NCBI GenBank assembly: GCA_013001975.1
Contig: JABDKX010000076.1
Location: 1-64,000 of the forward strand
Direction: 5' to 3'
DNA length: 64,000 nucleotides
Source: Saprospiraceae bacterium
Lineage (GTDB): Bacteria; Bacteroidota; Bacteroidia; Chitinophagales; Saprospiraceae
Made by a program: the position numbers and the translations under genes. The notes below the pieces were generated by a model that worked only from the letters and a program-made list of their open reading frames with translations, was not told where the DNA came from and made no database searches. This document shows, one piece after another, positions 1-10,600 of the stretch. Within the stretch, counting starts at the first letter, position 1. Each line of letters opens with the position of its first letter.

Positions 1-1975
1 GGTAATGGCGGGTACACTTACGCTTGGAATAATGGTGAAACTACTCAACAAATTACAGATCTGAATGCAGGTACTTATTTTGTAACTGTAACCGATTCTA
101 GAGGTTGCTCTTCGACCTGCTCTGTCATAATAAATGAACCAGCTGAAGTCTTATCTTGTTCATCTGTTGAAGACTCTCCTGTGATATGCAGTGGAGAATC
201 TAATGGTGTAGCAACTGTAACTCCAACTGGTGGAAATGGTGGGTATATTTACAATTGGGATAATGGTGAAAATACACAACAAGCAACAGCTCTTAATGCA
301 GGTATTCATATAGTTACTGTTACCGATTTTAGAGGATGTTCTACGACTTGTTCTGTTATAATAAATCAACCAGCTGCAGATTTAACTTGTACAACTATAG
401 AAGATTCACCTGTTGTTTGTCATGGAGAATCTAATGGTATAGCTACTGTAACTCCGGCTGGTGGTAATGGTGGGTATATTTACAATTGGGATAATGGTGA
501 AAATACACAACAAGCTACAGCTCTTAATGCAGGTATTCATATAGTTACTGTTACCGATTTTAAAGGATGTACTTCTTCTTGCTCAGTTACAATTAATGAA
601 CCAGCAGATGCAGTCTCATGTACGGTAGTAGAAGACTCCTCGGTTGTTTGTAATGGAGAATCTAATGGAAGAGCTACCGTAACTCCATTTGGAGGTAATG
701 GTGTGTATACATATTTATGGGACAACTCTGAAACTACTCAACAAGCTACTTCACTTAATGCAGGTATTCATACTGTCACAGTAACTGATTCAAATGGATG
801 TACTTCTTCTTGCTCGGTTACAATAAATCAACCCGAATCAGTTTTATGTACGGTTATAGAAGACTCCCCTGTTATATGCAATGGTGAATCTAATGGCATA
901 GCTACTGTCACACCTTACGGAGGTAATGGGATGTTTACATATTTATGGGACAATGCTGAAATTACACAACAAGCAACTGCCCTTGATGCTGGATTACATA
1001 CAGTTACTGTAACAGATTCAAATGGATGTACTTCTTCTTGCTCGGTGACAATTAATGAACCATCTGAAATAATTTTTTGTACTGTAATTGAAGACTCACC
1101 TGTTATATGTCACGGTGAATCTAATGGTATAGCTACTGTCACACCTACGGGAGGAAATGGCAGTTATACTTACATTTGGGATAATGGAGAAATAACGCAA
1201 CAAGCGATCGCATTAAATGAAGGGTTGCATGTTGTTACTGTAACAGATATTATGGGTTGTTTTACAACTTGTAGTGTCATGATAAATCAACCTTCAGCAC
1301 CCATGTCTTGTACTACTGTAGAAGATTCACCACTTACTTGTTATGGAGGCTCAAATGGTGTAGCTACTGTTACACCTGCAGGAGGAAATGGTGGATATAC
1401 TTACGTATGGGACAATGGAGAAACTACTCAGCAAGCTACTGCACTTAATGGTGGCATTCATTTTGTCACCGTTACCGATTTTAAAGGCTGTACTTCTTCT
1501 TGTTCTGTAAATATATTTGAACCAGCACTTGATATATTTTGTACAATTGTTGAAGATTCGCCTGTGGTTTGTAATGGTGAATCTAACGGAGTTGCATCTG
1601 TTATGCCATCAGGTGGAACCGGTGGTTACACATACACTTGGGATAATGGAGAAACAACACAACAAGCTATTGCTCTTGACGCAGGTTTGCATATAGTTAC
1701 TGTTACAGATTCTAGAGGTTGCACAACAACATGTAGTATAGATATAAATGATCCTAGTATACTTACTTGCACTGTAATGGAAGACCCTCCTTTATATTGT
1801 AATAATGTATTTAATGGTGTGGCTACTGTCACTCCAATGGGTGGAAACGGCGGATATACTTACATTTGGGATAATGGTGAAACTACACAACAAGCATCAA
1901 CATTGACACCAGGCAATCATTCAGTAACTGTAACTGATAGTAATGGGTGTACATCCAGTTGTAATGTCAACATAA
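1..1975 (+). repeat. Tandem SprB-type coding repeats, nine units of 228-231 bp
   Basis: The codons for the Glu-Asp-(Ser/Pro) that open each unit fall at 169, 400, 631, 859, 1090, 1321, 1552 and 1780, so the spacing is 231, 231, 228, 231, 231, 231 and 228 bp. A further partial unit precedes the first. The units stay in frame, as expected for protein-level repeats. Two neighbouring units (starting near 241 and 472) are almost identical at the DNA level over about 90 bp, which points to recent duplication or conversion. Confidence 0.92.
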
Positions 1976-4900
1976 CAGCGGTATCAAATCCTGTCACTTT
2001 AAATGATCCACCTGATGTTTGTTTGAATGGCTTTGATCTAAATTATATTGGAAGTCCAGTACCTGAAGCCGGAACAGTTGGTGTATTTACAACATCTGCT
2101 CCTGCAGGGCTGACAGATCATGGGGACGGTACTGCAACTTTAGATTTAGATATTGCAGGAGAAGGAACATATGATGTGACTTATACTTATACTGATTCCC
2201 TAGGCTGTCAAAATTATGTTACCAACTCTGTATCAATATTTGCGTTGCCAACGGCTACAATTAACGACCCAGATGATGTTTGTCGCATAGGAAGTTTGTT
2301 GAACTTTGTAGGTGAACCAACTCCTGGAGTGGGTGAAAACGGTATTTTTACTTCTACTGCAATCACCGGGCTAACTGACAATGGAGATGGCACGGCCACC
2401 TTAGATCCAGACTCATCAGGTCCTGGAATATATGATATAACTTATTCATTTATAGATATAAACGGTTGTCAAGATTTTGCAACATCAACTGTTGAAGTTT
2501 TTGATACCCTTCCTAATGTTATTGTTTTAGATTCAAGTGTTTGCGGGAATCCACTTTTTGGAACCAACTCAATTGATTTAAACAATACAATAATTTCAGG
2601 TCCTCTGACAGGAACTTGGTCAGACACTGATGGATCAGGAAGTTTAATAGGATCAACATTTACTGCTAATCCTGCAATGGAAGGATCTTCTTATGATTTC
2701 ACTTATACAATCACTGGCCCAGGTCCAATAGGGTCAAGTTGTCAATCAAGATCATTTGTAATTACGATTGATGTGGATTATTGCAACTTAGATGTCGCAA
2801 TGATTAAAACGACATCGGTCACTAGCCCTGTAAATTTAAACCAAGTGCTAACATTTGACTATACAATTTGTAATCAAGGCTTTACAATAATTGATAGTTT
2901 AGAGATTACAGATTATATTCCATCTTGTTATGGTTTTGTACCAAATAATGGATGGGTAGCATCAGGTAGCTCAGCCGTTAGAACATTAACAATATCAAAC
3001 GGTGGAATCCCTGCAGGTGGATTATTAACTCCTGCAAACGCACCTGACAACTGTATCACAATATCTTTAGATTTATCCGTTACCTGTGGTGACCCAGCTG
3101 CTTTAATTGGTTATGCTGAAATTACTGCGCATAAAGACTCTCAAGGAAATACTGAAGATATTGACAGTAGTCCTGGTTCTGATAGCGCACTCGAAAGACT
3201 TGTCTTACCTGATGATTTAAATGATGATAGTTTTATAGATACAAATGAAGATGATCATGATGTAGCTAACGTTCCTATTGTAGATGTTGCCTTAAGAATG
3301 ACAACTTTAGCAGTACCTCCATTTAATTATGGAGATCCTATAGACTTTGTAATTGAAGTGATAAATCAAGGAAATGTAGATCTTACAAATGTGCAAATCA
3401 CTGACCACATTCCTTGTGGCTATGCCTATGATCCCATTAATAACGGTACATGGATAGAAACTGGTGGTATCGCAACAACGACAATTCCTAGTTTAGATTC
3501 AGGTGAAAATACATACATTACACTTACGCTTATTTTATTAGAAAGAGGACCAACATGTCCTTACAACCAAGCTTGGAACAATGAAGCAGAAGTCAGTCAA
3601 ATGTTTGATGACAGTTTGAATAATGTAAGCTTAGAAGATTTTGATAGTACTGCTAACGGCGTGTTAGGCGATGATGCTGGCGGTGTGCCAAATACACCTA
3701 GTGATGACGCTATTGATGGAAATGGAACAGGTCCTTTAAATGGTATTTTATCAGTTACTGATGAAGATGATCATGACCCTATGCAGCTCGAATTTTATGA
3801 TCTTCAAATTACAAAAATAGAAACCAGTTCTGGACCTTATAGTCAGGGCAGCATAGTTACATTTGCATTAGTTATAGAAAATCAAGGTAGCTTACCTGCT
3901 GCAAATATTATTGTATCAGATATTCCTGATTTAGGATTGAATTTTTTATCAAATGATTCAGGAATCAACCCTAATGTCAATGAGATAGGTACAGGAGAAT
4001 GGGAGATTCTAGCCTTAGCACCAGATGCTACAGAAACAATTAATGTTACATTTTTAGTATCTAATACCTATCAAGGTTTGATGCTCAATAATTTCACACA
4101 AATCATTCAAGATGATGGCGAAGATCTTGATAGTGATCCGAATCTATACAACTCAGATGATGAAAACGGAGATGGAGATCCGTATGATGATGACGAAGAT
4201 GTTGCATCCATAGATATTGTACAATTTTATGACCTTTCATTAACAAAAACAGAATTTAGTACTGGTCCATATCGACAAGGTGATTTAATCGTTTATGAAA
4301 TTGCTGTTCATAATGATGGAACTTTAAATGCGAGTAATATTACAGTTCTTGATACACCTCAACCTGGTCTAGAATTTGTAAGTGACAACAGCAGTATGTT
4401 GTCGAATGTAAGCTCTTCTGTACCTATGCAATATTTAATAAACACATTAAATATAACAGAAGCTCAGGTTATAAGATTAACATTTAGAATTAATGCTTAT
4501 TACCAAGGATTTACTATTACAAATGATGCTCAAATCATATCTGATGACGGTGATGATCATGATAGCGATCCTAATACGGGACCAATGGTTGATGAAAATA
4601 GTGACGGGGACGGTGACGATGATGATGAAGATTCACTTACCTTACATGTATTACAAACATATGATCTTACTTTAGAGAAGATGGAGGAGAGCATAGGTCC
4701 ATACATGGCAGGAGATTATATTACTTACAGAATTGAAATTACAAATCAGGGGTCGTTACATGCTTATAATACTGAAATTATAGATCAAGCAGGAATAGGT
4801 CTTACGTTTATCAGCGACAGTTATAATGCAAATGTAATCGAAATAGCTCCACAGAGATATTTAATAAGTTCTCTCAGTCTAGGAGCTACAGAAACAGTCT

Positions 4901-7167
4901 TAATTACTTATCAAGTAGAAGAAGGATTTCAGGGTTCTGATGTCATTAATAGGGCTCAAATAGTAGTTGATGATGGCAATGATCTAGATAGTAATCCAGA
5001 TACAGATTATTCGATTGATGAAGATAGCGATGGTGATGGAGACGACGATGATGAAGATGAGTTGTCAATCGCAATATTCCAAATTTATGATTTGGAAATA
5101 ACAAAAAATTTAACAACAGCAGGAACAATTCGTCCTGGAGATGATGTTACATTCCTCATTAATCTAAATAATACTGGAACACTAAATGCTGCAAATATTG
5201 AGATAACTGAATTTCCAGATTCTGAATTTACTTTTGTCTCTAGTACAGCTGACAGTAATGGAAATATTATTGTTGTCTCAGATAACGTTTATAATATTTT
5301 AGACTTACCGTTTGGCACTTCTGAAAGTTTCGAAATAACCTATAATATATCATCTGGGTATTCGTCTGAAATAATTACTAATAACATTGAAATAACAGCT
5401 GATAATGGTGATGATCACGACAGCAATCCTGAATCAAATTATACTTTAGATGAAGATAATGATAGTGATGGATACGATGATGATGAAGACTTTTCAAATG
5501 TTTCAGTATTAATTGGTTATGAAATAGGAGATTATGTTTGGCATGATTTAAATGGAAATGGTATACAAGATAATAATGAACCTGGTTTGGAGGGATGGAA
5601 AGTTACACTTTATAACCATCTAGGCTTTGTTGTAGATGTTACTGAAACTGATGCGTTAGGCTATTATTTATTTGAAGAGGTTTATCCTGGTAAATACTAT
5701 TTAGGTCTTGAGCTTCAAAATGAATTCGTTGCTACACTCCACCATCAAGATGATAGCGAACTTGATAACGATATTGATAACAGCAAAGGTTTGGGTACAA
5801 CCAATACGTTTGATGTTATTGCAAATGATTATTCTAAAGATTTAGGCGTTTACAAATGTGCTAAAATTGGTGAGCTCGTTTGGTTTGACTACAATGAAAA
5901 CGATTTAAAAGATCTTACTGAAAATGGTATTAACGGTATGAAAGTAGAATTATACAGACAGGGTCCATTAGGTTGGACAATTTATAGTGTTGATTATACT
6001 GGACATAAACCAAATACAGGTTCTGAAGATGGCTATTTCAAGTTCTGTGTCAGACCTGGAAAATATTATCTGAAATTTTTAAATCCTCCAGAGACTTTAG
6101 TTACTGTTGTTCCTAATCAAGGAAGTGAAGATATAGACAGTGATGTGACTAATAAATTTGGTCCAGGAACAACAGATGATTTTACAGTTATTTCAGGTGA
6201 TGAATTTTGCAAATTTGGTGCAGGATACTATCCGATGGGCTCTATAGGAGATTATGTTTGGAGTGATGATAATGACAATGGAATGAGAGAATCTGGAGAA
6301 CAAGGTATTGAAGGTGTTGTTGTAAATGCTTACAATTCATTTGGGGTTCAGGTTGCATCGGCAATCAGTGACGAAAATGGTATTTATGTGATCGACTACT
6401 TGGTTAAAGATCAATACTTCTTAGAAGTTGAACCGCCATTAGGCATGACAATTAGTATACCAAATGCTGGAGACGATAATTTAGATTCTGATATTGATAA
6501 TTCCAATGGCATTAATACAACACAATTATATCAAGTTAATCCTGGTGATCATATTGGAAATGTTGACTTTGGGTTATCTTATGGCGTTCTGCCAATTGAA
6601 TGGGTTGACATCTGGGGCGAAAATAGGGAAAACCATAATTTTATAGAATGGACAGTTACTTCTGAAATTAACGTTAGTCATTATGAAATGCAAGTCCCTG
6701 ATCCAAACAATAATTTTGAATGGGAAACAATAGGTGTTATTGATTATGTTGAAAGTAATAATATTGAGAATGTTTACAATTACAAAGACTATCAATCAAG
6801 AATTGGTGAATATATATCATATCGAGTTAAACAACTGGATATAAATGGTGGATTTTCATATTCAAAAATTGTATTAATTGAAAACAAAAATGGCAAATTT
6901 TGGAAACCAATTATAAGTTTAAATCCAAACCCTCCAGTAGACCAATTAACAATTACGCTTGAATTGCCAAAACGAATAAATAAATTGAGTGGATCAATTT
7001 ATGATCAAACAGGTAAGTTGATAAAATCGAATATTTTGTCGCAAAGTAGTATTGAAGCTGGAAAACACAATTTCCAAATTAATATTAATTCTCTGCCAGC
7101 TGGCATATATGTTATTAATTTACAATTGGATCATGAAAGATATATTGAAAGGATTTTAATTCTTTAA
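1..7167 (+). CDS. Giant T9SS-exported SprB-repeat/DUF11/SdrD-B adhesin-like protein, 5' partial
   Basis: The reading frame is open from the first base, so the gene begins outside the window and the GTG at 181 is not its start. The visible 2388 residues are modular. Nine SprB-type repeats come first (about nt 1-1975; EDSPVxCxGESNG start, GCTSSCSVTINEP end, four Cys each). Two Ig-like units follow (about 2005-2500), then six DUF11-type modules (about 2790-5510, starting DVAMIK, DVALRM, DLQITK, DLSLTK, DLTLEK, DLEITK) separated by Asp-rich linkers. Three SdrD-B-like modules (IGDYVWHD, IGELVWFD, IGDYVWSD; 5521-6560) and a C-terminal T9SS type A sorting domain with NPNPP and LPAGIYVINL complete it. 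Such proteins are exported through the outer membrane by T9SS and serve as surface adhesins or gliding filaments; the role here is inferred. The next gene is a second giant with a related C-terminal half. Confidence 0.9.
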   Translation, partial: GNGGYTYAWNNGETTQQITDLNAGTYFVTVTDSRGCSSTCSVIINEPAEVLSCSSVEDSPVICSGESNGVATVTPTGGNGGYIYNWDNGENTQQATALNAGIHIVTVTDFRGCSTTCSVIINQPAADLTCTTIEDSPVVCHGESNGIATVTPAGGNGGYIYNWDNGENTQQATALNAGIHIVTVTDFKGCTSSCSVTINEPADAVSCTVVEDSSVVCNGESNGRATVTPFGGNGVYTYLWDNSETTQQATSLNAGIHTVTVTDSNGCTSSCSVTINQPESVLCTVIEDSPVICNGESNGIATVTPYGGNGMFTYLWDNAEITQQATALDAGLHTVTVTDSNGCTSSCSVTINEPSEIIFCTVIEDSPVICHGESNGIATVTPTGGNGSYTYIWDNGEITQQAIALNEGLHVVTVTDIMGCFTTCSVMINQPSAPMSCTTVEDSPLTCYGGSNGVATVTPAGGNGGYTYVWDNGETTQQATALNGGIHFVTVTDFKGCTSSCSVNIFEPALDIFCTIVEDSPVVCNGESNGVASVMPSGGTGGYTYTWDNGETTQQAIALDAGLHIVTVTDSRGCTTTCSIDINDPSILTCTVMEDPPLYCNNVFNGVATVTPMGGNGGYTYIWDNGETTQQASTLTPGNHSVTVTDSNGCTSSCNVNITAVSNPVTLNDPPDVCLNGFDLNYIGSPVPEAGTVGVFTTSAPAGLTDHGDGTATLDLDIAGEGTYDVTYTYTDSLGCQNYVTNSVSIFALPTATINDPDDVCRIGSLLNFVGEPTPGVGENGIFTSTAITGLTDNGDGTATLDPDSSGPGIYDITYSFIDINGCQDFATSTVEVFDTLPNVIVLDSSVCGNPLFGTNSIDLNNTIISGPLTGTWSDTDGSGSLIGSTFTANPAMEGSSYDFTYTITGPGPIGSSCQSRSFVITIDVDYCNLDVAMIKTTSVTSPVNLNQVLTFDYTICNQGFTIIDSLEITDYIPSCYGFVPNNGWVASGSSAVRTLTISNGGIPAGGLLTPANAPDNCITISLDLSVTCGDPAALIGYAEITAHKDSQGNTEDIDSSPGSDSALERLVLPDDLNDDSFIDTNEDDHDVANVPIVDVALRMTTLAVPPFNYGDPIDFVIEVINQGNVDLTNVQITDHIPCGYAYDPINNGTWIETGGIATTTIPSLDSGENTYITLTLILLERGPTCPYNQAWNNEAEVSQMFDDSLNNVSLEDFDSTANGVLGDDAGGVPNTPSDDAIDGNGTGPLNGILSVTDEDDHDPMQLEFYDLQITKIETSSGPYSQGSIVTFALVIENQGSLPAANIIVSDIPDLGLNFLSNDSGINPNVNEIGTGEWEILALAPDATETINVTFLVSNTYQGLMLNNFTQIIQDDGEDLDSDPNLYNSDDENGDGDPYDDDEDVASIDIVQFYDLSLTKTEFSTGPYRQGDLIVYEIAVHNDGTLNASNITVLDTPQPGLEFVSDNSSMLSNVSSSVPMQYLINTLNITEAQVIRLTFRINAYYQGFTITNDAQIISDDGDDHDSDPNTGPMVDENSDGDGDDDDEDSLTLHVLQTYDLTLEKMEESIGPYMAGDYITYRIEITNQGSLHAYNTEIIDQAGIGLTFISDSYNANVIEIAPQRYLISSLSLGATETVLITYQVEEGFQGSDVINRAQIVVDDGNDLDSNPDTDYSIDEDSDGDGDDDDEDELSIAIFQIYDLEITKNLTTAGTIRPGDDVTFLINLNNTGTLNAANIEITEFPDSEFTFVSSTADSNGNIIVVSDNVYNILDLPFGTSESFEITYNISSGYSSEIITNNIEITADNGDDHDSNPESNYTLDEDNDSDGYDDDEDFSNVSVLIGYEIGDYVWHDLNGNGIQDNNEPGLEGWKVTLYNHLGFVVDVTETDALGYYLFEEVYPGKYYLGLELQNEFVATLHHQDDSELDNDIDNSKGLGTTNTFDVIANDYSKDLGVYKCAKIGELVWFDYNENDLKDLTENGINGMKVELYRQGPLGWTIYSVDYTGHKPNTGSEDGYFKFCVRPGKYYLKFLNPPETLVTVVPNQGSEDIDSDVTNKFGPGTTDDFTVISGDEFCKFGAGYYPMGSIGDYVWSDDNDNGMRESGEQGIEGVVVNAYNSFGVQVASAISDENGIYVIDYLVKDQYFLEVEPPLGMTISIPNAGDDNLDSDIDNSNGINTTQLYQVNPGDHIGNVDFGLSYGVLPIEWVDIWGENRENHNFIEWTVTSEINVSHYEMQVPDPNNNFEWETIGVIDYVESNNIENVYNYKDYQSRIGEYISYRVKQLDINGGFSYSKIVLIENKNGKFWKPIISLNPNPPVDQLTITLELPKRINKLSGSIYDQTGKLIKSNILSQSSIEAGKHNFQININSLPAGIYVINLQLDHERYIERILIL

Positions 7168-7607
7168 TTAAAAAGCGATAATTCCGCATTAAATAAAAAA
7201 AGTTATATAACATATTAGTAATTTAACAAATATTAAATTGAAATTGAGAAATGTTTGAAATTTATTCAATCTCAAATAGGGGAAATATCACTGAAGAGTG
7301 TCTTATAATTGGATACGTTTGTTTGCGTTATCCATACCTTTCATATTACTCTTAATAAGTCCAGGACATTAAAAATATGCAGTAATTAATAATTATTGCA
7401 TAAAGCATGCTTTAAATGATAGGTAAAATATTACAAAATTTAAATTATGATCTCTTTAAGAGATCTCATTCTGAATTGTTATTACACAATTTTTACCTAA
7501 TTCTACATTTCCTCTTCCTAGTAATTCATAGACTAAGCATCGTCTTTATAAACACTTTTTTGAAGGTCAAAAATTATCTAATGAATTTTGATTACACCAA
7601 TATAAAT
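7168..7607. other. Intergenic region between two giant adhesin genes with two adjacent inverted repeats
   Basis: About 440 bp of very AT-rich sequence. It holds an imperfect hairpin at 7377-7401 (11-bp stem with one G-T pair, 3-base loop) directly followed by a 14-bp perfect palindrome at 7401-7414. A weaker pair, TGGATA/TATCCA, flanks about 7311-7335. None is followed by a T-run, so they look more like regulatory or mRNA-leader structures than terminators. The reading frame of the next gene is open back to 7416, but the signal peptide begins at 7608, so the stretch between is probably leader. Confidence 0.5.
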
Positions 7608-10600
7608 ATGAGCTCAAAAAAAATAAGTCAAAATGCTATTTTATTGTTTTTGTGTTTGTCTTTTTACCAAATAGGATTTAGTCAAAATCCATCCAATTCC
7701 TTTGGAAATACATTTGTTCACTCAACTGGTAACCTTACCATTTTCGGGGAACATGAATTCCAAACACCAGCAATGATGATGGGCACACAACCTGGAATTG
7801 TTGGAACAGAAAGAATTCCCACTTTAGGATATATAAACTTTGCTGATGGCGGTACTTGGAAAAATGCTGAGGATTCAAAATTTGTAGATGGTTATGTTAG
7901 ACATTTTGGCAATAACAAATTTTTATTTCCGATTGGTGATAATGATGCTTTTCGACCTGCTGCTGTTTCAGGTGGTGGATATGTAGAAGCATCTTATTTT
8001 GGAGTAAATCCAACAGTTGCAATTACTTCAGATATTAGAGGTGGTTTTTTTCCAGTATTACCAGCTTCAGGGCCTTTCGATTCAAATAGCTATGGTAATG
8101 AAGTAATAAAAGTCAGTGAGTATGAATATTGGGATATCAATGGTCTAGACAATACAATTATTACTTTGACTTGGGATGAAAATAGTAACGTAGATATTAT
8201 TACCGCTAATGACATAGAAAGATTATCTATTGTAGGATGGGACGGTTCGAAATGGGTCGCTATTCCTTCATATTTAGATGATCCCTCAATTGCAACAGAT
8301 GATAATTCTGCAACTTTTAACGGTCCACCATCAAATATGAATAGAGGATCTATTTCAACGAAAATTCCAATAGCCCCTAGCGACTATGAAGTATATACTT
8401 TAGGTTCTTCATGTATAAACATGCCTTTAGAAACTGAAGAATCTGTACTTATATGTGCTGGTGATTCTGTAACATTAACAGCATCAAGTTATGAAGAAGC
8501 AATATTAAGTTGGAGTACAGGTCAAGAAGGTAATGAAACTACCCTACTGCCTTCTCAAACCGAATTTGTAACTGTTACTGCAACACTAGGTTCATGTGCT
8601 TTAGAAAAAGAAATTTTTGTACAAGTAATAGACATGAATGTCGAATTAGGAATAGATACTTTCGCTTGTAGTGGAAACGACATAGAGATAATAGCTGATG
8701 GTACAATTGGAGGATCCTATAAGTGGGAACATAGAGGCATTCAAACATTTGGCGATAATGTTATAGTTCTTGAAAATTTAAATACTCCAAGTACATTAAA
8801 CGTGACTATTACAGATAGTAATGGATGTACAGATACAGATAACTTATTTATTGATATAATACAGAGCCCAGATGTATTTACTGGAAGAGACGCATCGATA
8901 TGTCAAGGAGATTCAACTTTCCTCCAAGCATTTGGAGCTGAAGGAACACAACAATATCAATGGAGTACAGGTGATGTTGGAGAGTTAATATATGTAAGTC
9001 CATTCTCAACGACAACCTATGAAGTCTCATTGACTGAAAATGGTTGTACAGATGTAAGTTTCGTAACAGTAGAAGTATTTCCTAAAGCTTTTGTTGAAAT
9101 ACTCACAGATTCAATTACATGTTTGGATCAAGAAATCACAATTGAAACCATAGGAACTCCTGGTGATTATATATGGAGTAATGGTGAGACTACCCCTTCA
9201 ATTACTGTTTCTGTTTCTCCTGGTGATACGTACAGTGTCACAATGACTTCGTTAGGTAACTGTGTATGGACAGATGAAATAACATTTATATCTTACGAAA
9301 GCACAATTGACATTGGTGAAGATAAAAATATATGTGCTGGGGAAACTGTAAATATCGATGTAGACGGTTTTTTTGATACCGTTGAATGGAGTACCGGGGA
9401 AACCACTTTTGATATTAATGTTACACCTACTGCAACAACTTCCTACTCAGTAACTACCACTTATGGTGGCTGTACCGCTACGGATGAATTAACAATTTTT
9501 GTTGATAATAATTTTATTGTGGACCTCGGGGCAGACATAACAATTTGTAGAGGCGAATCTGTTGAATTGTCAACTAATGCAATTGGTCAATATACTTGGG
9601 ATACTGGAGATAATAGTCAATCAATTACAGTTTCTCCTTTTACGACTACAACTTACAGTGTTACTGTGTCATCAGGACAATGTATAGATACAGATGAAGT
9701 TACTGTCATCGTAAGTCAAGAACCAGCTTTCGTTGAAATATTAACTGATCCATTATTTTGTGTCGGTACGGAAGTCCTTCTTGAAACCAATGGCTCGGAA
9801 GGAGATTATGTTTGGAGTAATGGTCAGGAAGTTGAAAGCTTCCCTATTTATCCTTTAGATGGTCAAGTATATTCTGTGACAACGACTAATATACATGGAT
9901 GTTCTGCAACTACAGAAATAACTTTCGAGGCGTTTGCTGAAAATCAAATAAACCTTGGGGAAGACAAAAACATTTGTTTAGGGGAAGAACTCATTCTAGG
10001 CGTCATGGGGGGTTATGAAACCATAATTTGGAGTAATGGGTCATCAAACCAAAACATTACAGTCTCTCCTTTAACAACAACTACTTATAGTGTAACGACA
10101 ACCTTAAATGGGTGTGAATCCTCAGATACAATAACAATTAACGTAACGGATCTTATTGAAATTGACCTAGGTGAAGATTTAAATTTATGTGCTGGTGAAT
10201 CTATAGATTTAACTATAAATGATGTCAGTGGAGATTTTTTATGGAGTACTAACCAAACAGGAAACAGTATAACTGTTAATCCCAATATTTCAACAACTTA
10301 CTCAGTAACAGTCACATCCGGATCTTGTGAAGATTCAGATACAATAACCATAAATGTAGAAGAACCTTTTGTAAGCATTATAGGTGAAGATTCATATTGT
10401 CCAGGAGAAAGTGTGATTCTATCAGTTGATAGTTCACCAGGAACATATTTATGGAGTACAGGAGTAACCAGTGAAACTATAACAGTAACACCAAGTCCTG
10501 GAATCACATATAGTGTTACCGTTACTTCAAGTAACAATTGTAGTGCTGTTGCAGAACATTCAATGATTCCTCTGGAAGATGGAAATGTTGATTTAGGACA

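Noticed and set aside
181..183. GTG at 181 as the start of the first gene
   Set aside because: The frame stays open to base 1 and encodes another SprB repeat before this codon, so the codon is internal.
537..725. Open frame on the minus strand inside the SprB repeats
   Set aside because: It is antisense to the repeats and recurs with their period, so it is a by-product of the repeat coding bias. The same holds for the minus-strand frames near 10085-11116 in the second giant gene.
1..1975. Could the regular 230-bp repeats be a CRISPR array or satellite DNA?
   Set aside because: The repeats are far longer than CRISPR repeats, have no unique spacers, stay in frame and encode a known repeat domain.
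7251..7355. 34-codon open frame in the gap between the giant genes
   Set aside because: It has no coding character, no signal or known motif, and lies in AT-rich DNA where such frames are expected by chance.
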